This document shows, one piece after another, positions 44,614 through 54,467 of a stretch of 64,000 nucleotides of DNA. The notes under the pieces are model-generated. The model was not told where the DNA came from. It searched no databases and saw only the letters and a program-made list of their open reading frames with translations. The translations under genes and the position numbers were made by a program. The stretch comes from an uncultured Bacilli bacterium (lineage in GTDB: Bacteria; Bacillota_I; Bacilli_A; RFN20; CAG-826). The stretch covers positions 372,001 through 436,000 of the forward strand of contig CAKPBC010000001.1 of the NCBI GenBank assembly GCA_934140155.1, written 5' to 3'. Position 1 is the first letter of the stretch. Each line of letters opens with the position of its first letter.

Positions 44614-46424
44614 GTGTGCCAGGCATGGCATTAATCTTACTAGTGAAAGTCTAGTCACAGGTATTTACCACCAAGTGTAGCGAACCTCAAGCCGGTAGGA
44701 GTAATCCTATGGGTGAAAGAAGAGGTGTAGCAAAATCCTTGAGCCTACGAACAGAAACTTGATGAGGCTAAATGGTAAGCGGATAAGGTTGCTTTACAAA
44801 CCAAAGTCCTAATGGTAAACGTAAAACCAAGACAGTAAATCAAGAGGTTGTGGGATGAAAGATTAATGAATTACCCTGGGAGGCCCTAACGCGTAAAATA
44901 TACGTGCGATAAAAAGCAGATAGTTAGGGAGTCAGCTGAGGTCGTAGTATGTGGAGAGCCAAACACAAAAGGACCTAATGTTTATATAGTGCAAATCACT
45001 ATAAGCAAAGTATAGATAATCTGTAAGATGAGATAGCCTAAAACATTGAAACGTAATCAATGATGGTAAAGGGGTCGAAGATATTTCTATACAATCTACG
45101 AATGGAGGAGGAGCAGCAAATGAAATTAATTGAAGAGATTTTAAGTGAAGAAAATCTAAAAGAGGCTATTCATAGAGTCAAAATCAATAAAGGAGCAAGT
45201 GGCGTTGATAAAATGTCAGTTAATCAAATTGAAACGTATTTCTATGAGCATAAGAATGAAATTATTGAATCAATAATGAATAAGACTTATAAGCCTCAAC
45301 CCGTAAGAAGAGTATATATTCCCAAAGCCAATGGCAAATTAAGACCACTTGGAATACCAACAGTTATTGACCGTGTAATACAACAATCTATTGCTCAGAA
45401 ATTATCACCAATATATGAAGAAATATTTAGTGATTATTCTTATGGCTTTAGACCAAATAGAGATTGTCATGGAGCAATAATGCAAGTACTAGAGTATCTT
45501 AATCAAGGCTTTGAATGGGTAATCGACTTAGATATCGAGAAGTATTTTGACACAGTAAATCATGATAAATTAATTTCAATACTAAGAGAGAAAGTAAATG
45601 ATAGTCATACACTACATTTAATTCGTAAATTCTTGCAAGCGGGAGTTATGGATAATGGCTTAGTTTCATCAACTACCATAGGAGTACCTCAAGGAGGTCC
45701 ATTAAGTCCAATTCTTAGCAATATTTATTTGGATAAATTTGATAAAGAACTTGAACTAAGAGGATTACGCTTTGTAAGATATGCGGATGATTGCAACATA
45801 TTTGTTAAAAGCGATGTAGCAGCAAATCGTGTAATGAAATCAATTACTTCTTGGCTAGAAAGAAAATTATTTCTTAAAGTATCAGCCACCAAAACTAAAA
45901 TAAATAAACCAAGCAATAGTAACTTTCTTGGCTTTACATTTTGGAGGAATAAAGATAAGTGGCAATGTAAACCTGGAATTGACAGGAAAACAAGACTTTA
46001 TGAAAGGATTAAAGTAGTACTGAAAAGAAAACATGCAGTATCTAAGCCATTAGGAATTACTTTTACTAAATTAAACCAAATTATTAAAGGTTGGATTAAC
46101 TATTTTAAAATAGGGAATATGAAACAATTTCTTGATAAATTTGGACAATGGCTAAGACATAAAGTAAGAGTAATTATTATCAAACAATGGAAGATTCCTA
46201 GTAGAATTAATACCAATCTACAAAGATTGAACAAAGCATTCAAATGTAATTTTGATGATGAGGCGATATACAAAGTTGCAAACTCAAGACTTGGTTGGTA
46301 TAGAAGAAGCGGCATGGATGTAGTCAACTATTTGTTAAGTCCTAAGGTACTTAAAATAGCCAATAAGAAAAAGGGAAGACCAGGACTGGTCAACCCCTTG
46401 AATTACTATCTTAGTAGTTTGTAA
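44614..46424 (+). mobile_element. Group IIC intron, 3'-truncated
   Basis: The 5' end GTGTGCCAGGC is followed by about 500 nt of structured, less AT-rich sequence consistent with domains I-III and IV, then the maturase gene. Insertion just after a terminator hairpin is characteristic of the IIC class. No domain V/VI sequence follows the maturase stop: the 281-bp AlbA_2 repeat begins at 46421, four bases before the end of that stop. The intron is therefore probably unable to splice or move. Confidence 0.75.
45120..46424 (+). CDS. ltrA: Group II intron reverse transcriptase/maturase, class C type
   Basis: A 434-residue reverse transcriptase without an endonuclease domain. KGASGVD (24-30), the fingers motif PLGIPTVIDRVIQQ, QGGPLSP (191-197) and the catalytic YADD (221-224) are present, followed by a maturase/thumb region with IIKGWINYF. 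Length and sequence resemble class C maturases such as that of Eubacterium rectale. GGAGGAGGAG lies before the ATG. The last codons and the stop lie at the junction with the 281-bp repeat, so the natural C-terminus may be slightly altered. Confidence 0.85.
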   Translation: MKLIEEILSEENLKEAIHRVKINKGASGVDKMSVNQIETYFYEHKNEIIESIMNKTYKPQPVRRVYIPKANGKLRPLGIPTVIDRVIQQSIAQKLSPIYEEIFSDYSYGFRPNRDCHGAIMQVLEYLNQGFEWVIDLDIEKYFDTVNHDKLISILREKVNDSHTLHLIRKFLQAGVMDNGLVSSTTIGVPQGGPLSPILSNIYLDKFDKELELRGLRFVRYADDCNIFVKSDVAANRVMKSITSWLERKLFLKVSATKTKINKPSNSNFLGFTFWRNKDKWQCKPGIDRKTRLYERIKVVLKRKHAVSKPLGITFTKLNQIIKGWINYFKIGNMKQFLDKFGQWLRHKVRVIIIKQWKIPSRINTNLQRLNKAFKCNFDDEAIYKVANSRLGWYRRSGMDVVNYLLSPKVLKIANKKKGRPGLVNPLNYYLSSL

Positions 46425-46701
46425 AACCTTCTATTACAGTTAACGAAATATCTAATGTAACTAGTTTAAGTGTTCCAAGAATTAATCAAATAATCAAAGA
46501 GTTAAAGGGCGAAGATTTAATAGAGCGAATAGGATCTAATAAATCAGGATATTGGAAAATTAAAAAATAGTAAAATATGAATGTTATACAAAGACAATAA
46601 AATCTATATCAGTATATAAAAGGATTGCTAAGCTTTCAAAAAGTTGCTTAAAAATAGTAAAAGGATAGAAACACCAATTATTTCTATCCTAATTTACTTT
46701 G
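46421..46701. repeat. 281-bp direct repeat, right copy (AlbA_2 3' fragment)
   Basis: Copy of 37366-37646, including the end of the AlbA_2 coding region and its terminator stem (46665-46690, where the following T residues begin with AA instead). It fills most of the gap between the intron maturase and the convergent glycosidase-like gene. The fragment has no start and is not a gene. Confidence 0.95.
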
Positions 46702-46748
46702 ACTTTGTTTTTAAAAGTTAACGATATTAAATTTATTGAAAAATTATT

Positions 46749-48920
46749 TTAAAGTTCTCTACATACCCATTTTTCAATAGTTGTAATATCTTTTTTAACA
46801 TCATTTATATATGCGCTCGGATCAACGATACCAACACGTGCAAATCTTTCAACTTTAAATCTATTTAAGAAAAGTTCAGAATATTTTGTCCAAGCCTCTA
46901 ATGCTTTTTGAGCGTTTTCTTTAGCTTCATTTTGCTTTGAAACGTCTTTAGTATCATTATAAAAACGTAATGCAACTGCTGCTTTTAATTTATAAGCATA
47001 AAAATCAGATAAATATGATACAGTTTCTTGATCTAAAACTATATTATTTAGTTCAACACTCTTTTTGCCTTTTGCTTTATTATAATCTGCAACTAAACTA
47101 CGTGTTTCATTTGCGATTTTATGAAGATTTTCTGCAGCTTCTAATGGAGTGGTTTTATCAAATTTTGTAACACCTTGTTTTACTAATCTAGCATATTCAG
47201 CAATTGATAATGCATCTCCGCCTAAATAAGCATTGTTAGCATTATAAAATCTTTTAATTCCTAGATATCCACCAAAATTTGGGTGTGATTGACATGTTTC
47301 TGGGTACCAAGAAGAGTCTGTTCCGCCATAATAATATGTGTTTTGCAATTCTAATAGCCATCTTGATCCAGATTGCATAGATTTCCAAGCAATATCAACA
47401 ATATTTTTATTAATATTTTTAAATCTATTATAGACTAGGGAATCAAGATATTCAGTTGGTAAATCTGGATTATATGAGAATCTACCGAACATTGTGTAAT
47501 TAGCAAAATGTCGATCATAATAATAGCCGCCATTAAGTGATTCGTCTTTAAAACAATATTCTTTTCCCATAAAATATCCAGCACTACCAAGACAAAATCC
47601 ATCTGATTTCTCTTGCTTCATATTTTTAATAAATTCTCTACTCCACTCAACATCAGCCCATGTAAAGTGATATGCGTCTTCATTTCTTAGATTGTATAAA
47701 TCTTTAACACCTGCTGGTAAATTATCTCTTGTTGCTTGAGAATATGTTGGCTTAGTACATTTAGAATACATGTGTGTATCAGCGTAACGAGTAGATGCTT
47801 TTTTAGTAACATTTAATTTTTCCCATAATGGCCAGTTATCATTATTGTAGTCATAAACTAATGTGAAATCATCTTTTTTTCCGACAATAGATTTTTCTAC
47901 TGCTTTGCCATAGACATCATAAACCCATTGCTCGGTAACAGATTTTGTATCTGCAGGGTAATCCATGTTTTCGCCGGCGCTTACTTTCAATAAATCAATA
48001 TCGAAAGTTTCTAAAAATTTAGTAAATGCTTTTTGAAAGTAATCTTTAGTTGTTTCATTTGCTCTATCAGAAGTAATACCATATTTTCCATTTTCAGCAA
48101 ATGTATAAATATTCATATAACTAAACATGAATTTTAATCCATAGTCGTGAGCTAGTTGAATAACATTTTGCCAGTGCTTAGTTTTTTCTTGAATTGTCAT
48201 TTTTTTAAACACATAGTAATTGCCTTCGTTTAAATGTTCGTTTCTAAACATATTAGTTGAATTGCCATAATAACTATCATCATATTCACCAGTATAATAA
48301 TAAACGTCATCTAGAGCGCAATCTTCATATCCTGGAACTTCAAGCATACTTGGTAATGTACATGTTTCACTGAATTCAAACATGTTATATCTTAATTTTG
48401 ACATCATTGAGAATAATCCATCCCAGAAATCCAAATCCCATACATTTTCTTGATTATTTCTTGTTGAATCTCCATTTGCGGTATAACTTGGAGTTCTTAA
48501 ATCTAAATGTGGGTTCAATCTAAATCCTCTATCTAGCAAATAAGGACTTTCAGATTGGGATTGAACTGATTTTAATGAACCATTAAGTTCAATCGATTCT
48601 GCAATTTGATATACTCCATACATTGTACCGACTACATCACCACCGCAAATATTAAATTCGTTTTCGTTTCTAGTTATTGTGTAAGCTTCTTTGCTTAATT
48701 GTGAATTAGATCCTAATATTTTAATAGTGTAGTTAGGATTACTATCTACTAATTCTATATTAGAGTTCTTAATCACTCTTTTAACTTCTTTTATGGCGTT
48801 TAGTACAGGTTTATCGCTACCATCATATACAATTTGTATTCTTTCTTTTCCTTTGCAAGAAGTAAGCGTAGTTATAAGCATTGTAGGTAGTAATAATTTT
48901 TTAAATAATTTTTTATTCAT
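46749..48920 (-). CDS. Glycosidase-like lipoprotein, paralogue 1 (module C)
   Basis: The 723-residue product has a signal peptide ending TLTSC (lipobox). An N-terminal alpha/beta domain of the GH20/alpha-glucuronidase type (residues ~25-120, ending VVGTMYGVYQIAESI) precedes a probable TIM barrel with RGFRLNPHLDLRTPSY, FDIDLLKVSAGENMDYP and NEDAYHFTW. The last ~130 residues are helical. It resembles uncharacterised glycoside hydrolases of gut and marine bacteria. The substrate is unknown; GEN could hold a catalytic Glu. It lies 24 bp after its paralogue in a minus-strand operon. Confidence 0.6.
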   Translation of the reverse strand: MNKKLFKKLLLPTMLITTLTSCKGKERIQIVYDGSDKPVLNAIKEVKRVIKNSNIELVDSNPNYTIKILGSNSQLSKEAYTITRNENEFNICGGDVVGTMYGVYQIAESIELNGSLKSVQSQSESPYLLDRGFRLNPHLDLRTPSYTANGDSTRNNQENVWDLDFWDGLFSMMSKLRYNMFEFSETCTLPSMLEVPGYEDCALDDVYYYTGEYDDSYYGNSTNMFRNEHLNEGNYYVFKKMTIQEKTKHWQNVIQLAHDYGLKFMFSYMNIYTFAENGKYGITSDRANETTKDYFQKAFTKFLETFDIDLLKVSAGENMDYPADTKSVTEQWVYDVYGKAVEKSIVGKKDDFTLVYDYNNDNWPLWEKLNVTKKASTRYADTHMYSKCTKPTYSQATRDNLPAGVKDLYNLRNEDAYHFTWADVEWSREFIKNMKQEKSDGFCLGSAGYFMGKEYCFKDESLNGGYYYDRHFANYTMFGRFSYNPDLPTEYLDSLVYNRFKNINKNIVDIAWKSMQSGSRWLLELQNTYYYGGTDSSWYPETCQSHPNFGGYLGIKRFYNANNAYLGGDALSIAEYARLVKQGVTKFDKTTPLEAAENLHKIANETRSLVADYNKAKGKKSVELNNIVLDQETVSYLSDFYAYKLKAAVALRFYNDTKDVSKQNEAKENAQKALEAWTKYSELFLNRFKVERFARVGIVDPSAYINDVKKDITTIEKWVCREL

Positions 48921-48944
48921 GTTTGCTTTTTTTCCTTTTTAATT

Positions 48945-51140
48945 TTAATAAGTTCTACATTTCCATGTTTTAGCAGTATTGATATCTTCCATAACATCAG
49001 CGGTAAATGAGTTAGGATTGATAACACCATGACGAGGAAGTCTTTCTTCTTTAAATCTAGAAGAGAATAAATTTGCATATAATTTCCAATTTTCTAAAGC
49101 AGATTCTAAATTTTTAATAGCTTTTTCTTGGTAATTAGTATCTTTTGTATCATTATATATTCTTAAGTTCATTGTACCTTCAAATTTATCAGCATAATAG
49201 TTTCCTAAATAAGCAAATAATTTTTGATCAAGTAATAAATTTTCAAGTTCTGTATTTTTACCTTTTAGTTTATTAAGAGCGGATTCAACATCTTTTAGTA
49301 CTTCACTTGCTAATTTTCTTAAATCATTTGCGACATCGAATGGTGTCCTTTTTTCTAATTTTGTTACGCCACTACTTAATAGATTTGCGTATTCACTAAA
49401 TGAATAAATATCTCCATCTGGATCTGCTAAATTGGAATTAATCATTTTCTTAACACCTAGGAACCCTCCTAATGTTGGGTGAGATGTACACATTTCCGGT
49501 AGGAATGCTGCATCAGTACCACCAGGTGCAAACTGACAAATGACATTTGGCATTATTTTTCCAGCAGTATTCATAGCCTTCCAAGCTAAATCTACAATTT
49601 CTGTTTTAACATCACGATAATGATTTTCAACTATTTTTTGCCATGTTTCATTAGTAATTTCTGGATTATAAGCAAATCTTCCAAACATTGTATACATTAT
49701 CCAATGCCTATCGTAATAGTAACCGCCATTTAAAGAATCATCGACAAATTCATATTCTTTTCCAGAAACATAATATCCATCAATAGCAAAATGCCATCCG
49801 AGTACGCGATCTTTTTTAGAATTCTTAGCAAAATCTCTAGCAAAATCCGGATCTCCCCAAGTTAAGTGATATGCGTCTTCGCCACGAACGTTATAAATCA
49901 TGTTCCAACCTTCAGGCATATTTTTAATATATTCATCATTATCAGTACACTTTGATACAGATAATAATCGAGTATCGTTATATCTTTTATTGACATACAA
50001 AGGATAAGGATAATCATTAAATTCATTATAGAATTCTTGAGTTAATTTTGTATTACCAACTCCCGCAAATCCTAATAAGAAATTTTTGCCTTTTTCAGGA
50101 TTATCTTTAAATGCGTCTTCAATAGCGCCACCATAAACATATCTATACCATTTATTTGAGATATCCTCTGTTCCTTTTTCAGCAACCATGTTTTCTCCAC
50201 AGGTTGTTTTTAGTTGATCTATGTATGGATATGTTTTAATTAATTGCGTATACGCTTTTCTAAAATAATCTTTTGTAACTTCATTATCACGGGCATCAGT
50301 AATTCCATATTTACCATTTTCCGCAAATGTATAGATATTCATTGTTGACATTTGCCAATGGATTCCACGATTATGAGCAGCCTCCATAACTTGTTTCCAA
50401 AATGCGATTTTTTCATCGATTGTTATTTTTTTAACAACACGATAATTGCCTTCTTGCATATGTTCTGGACGATACATGTTAGTGCAGTCGCCTAAATAAG
50501 TATCATCATATGATCCAGTATACTCTAATACATCATCAATTGCACAATCTTCATATCCTGGTACTTTAACCATATTTGCTAATGAGTTAACTGTTGCAAA
50601 TGATAGCAAGTTATAACGCATTTTGGCCATTCTATCAAATAAACCTTGCCAAAAATCTAAATCCCATGTATTCTCTAAATTCCATCTAGTAGAATCGCCA
50701 TTATTTGTATATGATGGTGTTCTTAAATCCATAGGTGGCCTAATAGATACACCTCGATATTCTAAATATGGACTTTCTTCAAAATTTTGTAGATTAACGA
50801 TACCTTTATTTAATGATATGTTTTCCGCTAGTTGTAAGCCTCCATACATTAAACCTGTTGAGTCATTTGAAAGCACATTAATAGTATTATTTTCCACTTT
50901 AATTTTGTAGCCTTCTTTAGCAATTCCTTTAGTTGAATTATTTATTATAATTTGATAATCACCGCCGCTATTTACATACTTTAATTTATTTTGTTTTAAA
51001 GATGTTTTAATTTCCTCAATAGCAAATTTTACCGATTCTTCATCTCCGGTATAATCGATGGAAACGGTTGTGCTTTTGCCACATGATGAAAGCGCTCCTA
51101 AAAAGAGTGTTGCAATTAAAAATGATAATTTCTTTTTCAT
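48945..51140 (-). CDS. Glycosidase-like lipoprotein, paralogue 2 (module C)
   Basis: A 731-residue homologue of the following gene along its whole length: lipobox ALSSC, N-terminal VLSNDSTGLMYGGLQLAE, RGVSIRPPMDLRTPSY, LKTTCGENM and GEDAYHLTW. The shared RTPSY, GEN and EDAYH positions mark the likely active site. The only ribosome-like sequence, AAAGGA, is 24 bp from the ATG with a short hairpin between (51148-51163). It is the first gene of the pair and follows the kinase after a 237-bp control region. Confidence 0.6.
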   Translation of the reverse strand: MKKKLSFLIATLFLGALSSCGKSTTVSIDYTGDEESVKFAIEEIKTSLKQNKLKYVNSGGDYQIIINNSTKGIAKEGYKIKVENNTINVLSNDSTGLMYGGLQLAENISLNKGIVNLQNFEESPYLEYRGVSIRPPMDLRTPSYTNNGDSTRWNLENTWDLDFWQGLFDRMAKMRYNLLSFATVNSLANMVKVPGYEDCAIDDVLEYTGSYDDTYLGDCTNMYRPEHMQEGNYRVVKKITIDEKIAFWKQVMEAAHNRGIHWQMSTMNIYTFAENGKYGITDARDNEVTKDYFRKAYTQLIKTYPYIDQLKTTCGENMVAEKGTEDISNKWYRYVYGGAIEDAFKDNPEKGKNFLLGFAGVGNTKLTQEFYNEFNDYPYPLYVNKRYNDTRLLSVSKCTDNDEYIKNMPEGWNMIYNVRGEDAYHLTWGDPDFARDFAKNSKKDRVLGWHFAIDGYYVSGKEYEFVDDSLNGGYYYDRHWIMYTMFGRFAYNPEITNETWQKIVENHYRDVKTEIVDLAWKAMNTAGKIMPNVICQFAPGGTDAAFLPEMCTSHPTLGGFLGVKKMINSNLADPDGDIYSFSEYANLLSSGVTKLEKRTPFDVANDLRKLASEVLKDVESALNKLKGKNTELENLLLDQKLFAYLGNYYADKFEGTMNLRIYNDTKDTNYQEKAIKNLESALENWKLYANLFSSRFKEERLPRHGVINPNSFTADVMEDINTAKTWKCRTY

Positions 51141-51147
51141 ACTTTGT

Positions 51148-51163
51148 TCGAGTGTTTTCTCGA
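51148..51163 (-). promoter_or_regulatory. Hairpin between ribosome site and start codon
   Basis: TCGAG (51148-51152) and CTCGA (51159-51163) form a perfect 5-bp stem. GAAAGGA lies directly upstream (51171-51165 on the minus strand) and the ATG eight bases downstream, so folding would bring the two to normal distance. Confidence 0.45.
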
Positions 51164-51245
51164 ATCCTTTCTATAATTATTTTTTATAAGATTCTAAATA
51201 TAACAATATTAGCTTTGCAAAACAATAATAAATTTAATATGATTT

Positions 51246-51336
51246 TGTCAATATTCTATCTATATGTTTATTAATGTAATCTTACATTAATATTTTATAA
51301 AACATTAAAAAATGATTACTTTAATTTTTCGTGAAA
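51246..51336 (-). promoter_or_regulatory. Control region of the paralogous glycosidase operon
   Basis: TTGACA (51251-51246) is a likely -35, although TTGTTT with TATATT further down is an alternative. Eighteen bases upstream lies a 22-bp palindrome, ATTAATGTAA-TC-TTACATTAAT (51270-51291). TTTCACGAAA (51336-51327) is the KTTYACGAAM motif, with a weaker TTTTGCGTA 21 bp upstream. The 237-bp gap holds no gene. Confidence 0.5.
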
Positions 51337-51377
51337 TGGTTAATATTTTACGCAAAAATATAGTAATCGACGAATAT

Positions 51378-52676
51378 TTATTTTTTGAAAATAATATCCA
51401 CAATAAAATTATTATTTTTTATAGTTGATAAGTACCGTCCGTTGTATTTTTCGATGATTGTTTTCATAGATTGAATACCAAAACCATGATAATGTTCATT
51501 TTTCTTTTCTTCTTCAAAAACATTATCAGTATAGTAATTTTCACAGTGAATTTTGATAAATGAATTCCAAGAATATACTTTTAATAAAATTTTTCTTTTT
51601 TCCTTGTCTTTAACTCGTATTTCGTAATTTGTGGCATTTTCAAGCAAATTAGAAAATAACGATATTAAATAATCCTCGCGCATGAAGTCCATTAGTTTGC
51701 CATCAGCAATTACATTTAATTCTATATCATTTGCATTACACCTTAATTTTGTGTTAGTTATAATTACATCTAAAATATCATTGCCTGTTTTTGTTTTGCA
51801 GTCATAAATATTAATTGATTTTAAAGTATCGTTTACAAATTCATCGTTAAGTTTGCCGCTTTTTTGAGCAACTCTAATTTGATGTCGCATATCATGGCAC
51901 TTTTGATTAATGATTTCGATGTTTTCTTTTGTTATTTCATATTCTTTCATTGATGCGATGACTATTTTATTCATTTGATTCATTCTTAACCTAGATTCGT
52001 TAGCAAACGATAAGACAAAAATCATGCTTAAAGAAATAATATAAAAACAAAATGCCCCAAAACTTACTCTAAACAAATATTTAGTCGGCATAATTCTATC
52101 ATTTAACATAGGAGCTATGAGAAAGATTGCAACTTCGGCAATAATAAATAATACTGTAATTATCTTATTAATATGAAATTGTTTATTTATACTTGCATAT
52201 TTTTTAAAAATGAAAAATATAAGTAAAAACCATAATAATTTACATAATATAGATATAAAAAACCATATGCCTGGTGTTTTTGAAGCTTGATAATAACCAG
52301 TGTTAGCTAAATCAGCATAAGCGTAGAAAATCATATTGTATATAGAAGATGAGGTATTATAGACTAATGTTGTTGCAACAAACATATATATTTTGGTGCT
52401 TAATGACTCTTTAATAAAGTAAAATAAATAAATAAGTGTCGGAATAGTTAAAATTGTAAAAACTAAAGGAGTTATAGTTTTATATGATGTGTAATTGTTT
52501 GTTTTTAAATCGGCGAGAAGAATAGCGAAAATAAGCGATAAAACGCAAGAAATTAATATAACAATAATATAAAAAAATCCTTCTTTTTTTCTCCTTTTTA
52601 AGGAGTTAGTTACCGCAAGACTAGCGATAAAATACGATAGTGAAAATACTAAATAATACTTAAATTGTTCAATCAT
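51378..52676 (-). CDS. AgrC-type GHKL sensor histidine kinase (module C)
   Basis: A 432-residue kinase with about six membrane helices and a GHKL domain. The phosphoacceptor His is in KCHDMRHQI, the N-box is SNLLENATNYE and the G-box is HGFGIQSMKTIIEKYNG. AAAAGGAA precedes the ATG and it follows the regulator by 13 bp. Same architecture as the other two kinases in the window. Confidence 0.86.
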   Translation of the reverse strand: MIEQFKYYLVFSLSYFIASLAVTNSLKRRKKEGFFYIIVILISCVLSLIFAILLADLKTNNYTSYKTITPLVFTILTIPTLIYLFYFIKESLSTKIYMFVATTLVYNTSSSIYNMIFYAYADLANTGYYQASKTPGIWFFISILCKLLWFLLIFFIFKKYASINKQFHINKIITVLFIIAEVAIFLIAPMLNDRIMPTKYLFRVSFGAFCFYIISLSMIFVLSFANESRLRMNQMNKIVIASMKEYEITKENIEIINQKCHDMRHQIRVAQKSGKLNDEFVNDTLKSINIYDCKTKTGNDILDVIITNTKLRCNANDIELNVIADGKLMDFMREDYLISLFSNLLENATNYEIRVKDKEKRKILLKVYSWNSFIKIHCENYYTDNVFEEEKKNEHYHGFGIQSMKTIIEKYNGRYLSTIKNNNFIVDIIFKK

Positions 52677-52689
52677 TAGTTCGTTCCTT

Positions 52690-53382
52690 TTATATTACCT
52701 TGTTTAGTGCATCCATTATTTGATTTTTTAATAATGGTGAAAATATTAGTTCTAAATTATTAGATAAAATAATTGTTTTGTTCCCAATTGAAGCGATATG
52801 AAAGATATTAACAATTTTTGATTTGGAAATGCGTACGAAAAAATCTTTTGGAAGAGTCTTTTCAATATTTTTTAATGAATCCCAACACTCATAATTTTTG
52901 TTTTTTAAGTGCAAATACACCAGGTGATCATCAACGGAAATATAATAAACATCTTTACATCTAATTTTTAAATAGCCAGAAGTTGTTTTAATGTTAAAAA
53001 AGTCGGCATTTTTTTCAACTTTAGTAGATATTTTATTAAGAATTGCTTCTAATCTTTCGTATTTTATTGGCTTTACTATGTAATCATATGCGTTAACCTC
53101 ATATCCATTTATTGCAAATTGAGCAAGGTTTGTTATAAATATAATGATTGCCTCCTCATCAATTTTTCTTATTTTCTTACTTAATTCAAGCCCATTAATG
53201 TCTGGTAATTCAATGTCAATAAAAATAATATCATAGTTTGCTTTGAATTTTTCTAAAAATGTAATTGAAGTATTGAATATATCTAATTCGATGAATAATG
53301 AATTATTGCTTTCGTATTGATTAATTAAGTTTTTAAAATAACTTGAATATATTTCTTCATCTTCAATTAATGCTATTTTCAT
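52690..53382 (-). CDS. LytTR response regulator (module C)
   Basis: A 230-residue regulator: receiver domain (phospho-Asp D56 in IFIDIEL, Lys in IVKPIK) and LytTR domain (FVRISKSKIVNIFHIASIGNK). The ATG at 53382 has AAGGAG seven bases upstream; the earlier TTG at 53424 has no ribosome site. Its likely targets are the flanking glycosidase, lipoprotein and GH3 genes, where the shared 10-bp motif occurs. Confidence 0.87.
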   Translation of the reverse strand: MKIALIEDEEIYSSYFKNLINQYESNNSLFIELDIFNTSITFLEKFKANYDIIFIDIELPDINGLELSKKIRKIDEEAIIIFITNLAQFAINGYEVNAYDYIVKPIKYERLEAILNKISTKVEKNADFFNIKTTSGYLKIRCKDVYYISVDDHLVYLHLKNKNYECWDSLKNIEKTLPKDFFVRISKSKIVNIFHIASIGNKTIILSNNLELIFSPLLKNQIMDALNKVI

Positions 53383-53500
53383 TTCAATTACTCCTTGTAA
53401 TATTTTATTTTGCTTTGCTGTCAATATTTTATATTTTAATTATAACATAAAAGTGAAAAAAAGCACTTTTTCAAAGTGCTTTTTAAGATTTGTGATTAAT

Positions 53501-54364
53501 TTATATAATCTCTGTTCTTACAGTTGATGTTCTTTCACGTGCTTCACAAGAACAGTTGAATTTTGCTTTTCCATCTAAATCCGTATAGAATAATCCAACA
53601 AAAGATCCATCTAATCTAGTGATTTTGCCATCCATAACACAACCGAATTCATCAATTGCACCTTCAAAAGCACCAATGCCAGTGTCATTAAATGACCCTT
53701 TGGTGTATAAGGAATTGTCTTCATCTTTGAAATCAACTACAACTTCATTAACTGGATTTATTTGTCCTTCCATATTTGTGAATGTTCCAGTGTATTCGCC
53801 AATAAATGAAGCGGATGTATATAATGGAGTATCATATGTTTTTTTATTATAGTAATAAGTCCAATTAACTTTTCCGTCAGCAGTTGATGTTAAAGTTACA
53901 TTTTCATTAACGCTTCCTCTTCCATCGAAACCATCCAAATTAATTGTATAAGAATCTCCTTGCTTTTCCCATGATCCAGTTGTTTCAAATGTTTTTACGT
54001 TTAACAAATCACCATTTTGGAAGAGAATTCGTCTACCTGCCTTAACAGACTTTTCACCATTAGCCTCTTTTAATAAGCGAATGTAAATCATATAGTTTGG
54101 TCCTTTATGCTTAGATGTTTCAAATGCTTGAGAAGCAAGTGTATTAGCTTCGCCTTCTGTTTTTGTTTCTGAATCATAAATTTTACCTGGAGCATAATAT
54201 ACAAATTCATGTTCATATGGGCTTACATATTTTCTTTCTGGTATTGTCGATGTGCTTGGTTGTTCATTACTTGGCTTGCTTGATGGGTTGTCTCCATTAT
54301 TACATGAAGCTAAGCATCCTAAAGCTGCAAATAATGATAATGTACAAATTAGTTTCTTTTTCAT
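53501..54364 (-). CDS. Lipoprotein of unknown function (module C)
   Basis: A 287-residue protein with a signal peptide ending CLASC, a Ser/Pro/Asn linker (about 22-45), and a beta-rich body with repeated strand patterns such as GTFTNMEGQINPVNEV and GRGSVNENVTLTS. No family is recognised. The start at 54364 has AAGGAG upstream. It lies upstream of the regulator and divergent from the membrane protein-GH3 operon. Module B also has a lipoprotein of similar size, so both may be accessory or sensor proteins. Confidence 0.6.
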   Translation of the reverse strand: MKKKLICTLSLFAALGCLASCNNGDNPSSKPSNEQPSTSTIPERKYVSPYEHEFVYYAPGKIYDSETKTEGEANTLASQAFETSKHKGPNYMIYIRLLKEANGEKSVKAGRRILFQNGDLLNVKTFETTGSWEKQGDSYTINLDGFDGRGSVNENVTLTSTADGKVNWTYYYNKKTYDTPLYTSASFIGEYTGTFTNMEGQINPVNEVVVDFKDEDNSLYTKGSFNDTGIGAFEGAIDEFGCVMDGKITRLDGSFVGLFYTDLDGKAKFNCSCEARERTSTVRTEII

Positions 54365-54467
54365 TTCTTTTCTCCTTTTTGTAATAAATACATAACTAAA
54401 TTTACATTTCAATGCTATTTTATCTTTTTATAATATTATATGTTTTTTTCGCGAAAGCGCTTTTTTG

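Noticed and set aside
37366..46701. Possible diversity-generating retroelement: a reverse transcriptase beside a near-copy of a gene's 3' end, and all four mismatches are A in the RT-side copy.
   Set aside because: The RT is a group II maturase type (QGGPLSP, maturase domain), the repeat runs past the stop through a terminator, only 4 of many A positions differ, and the target is a winged helix in a pseudogene. Recombination explains it better.
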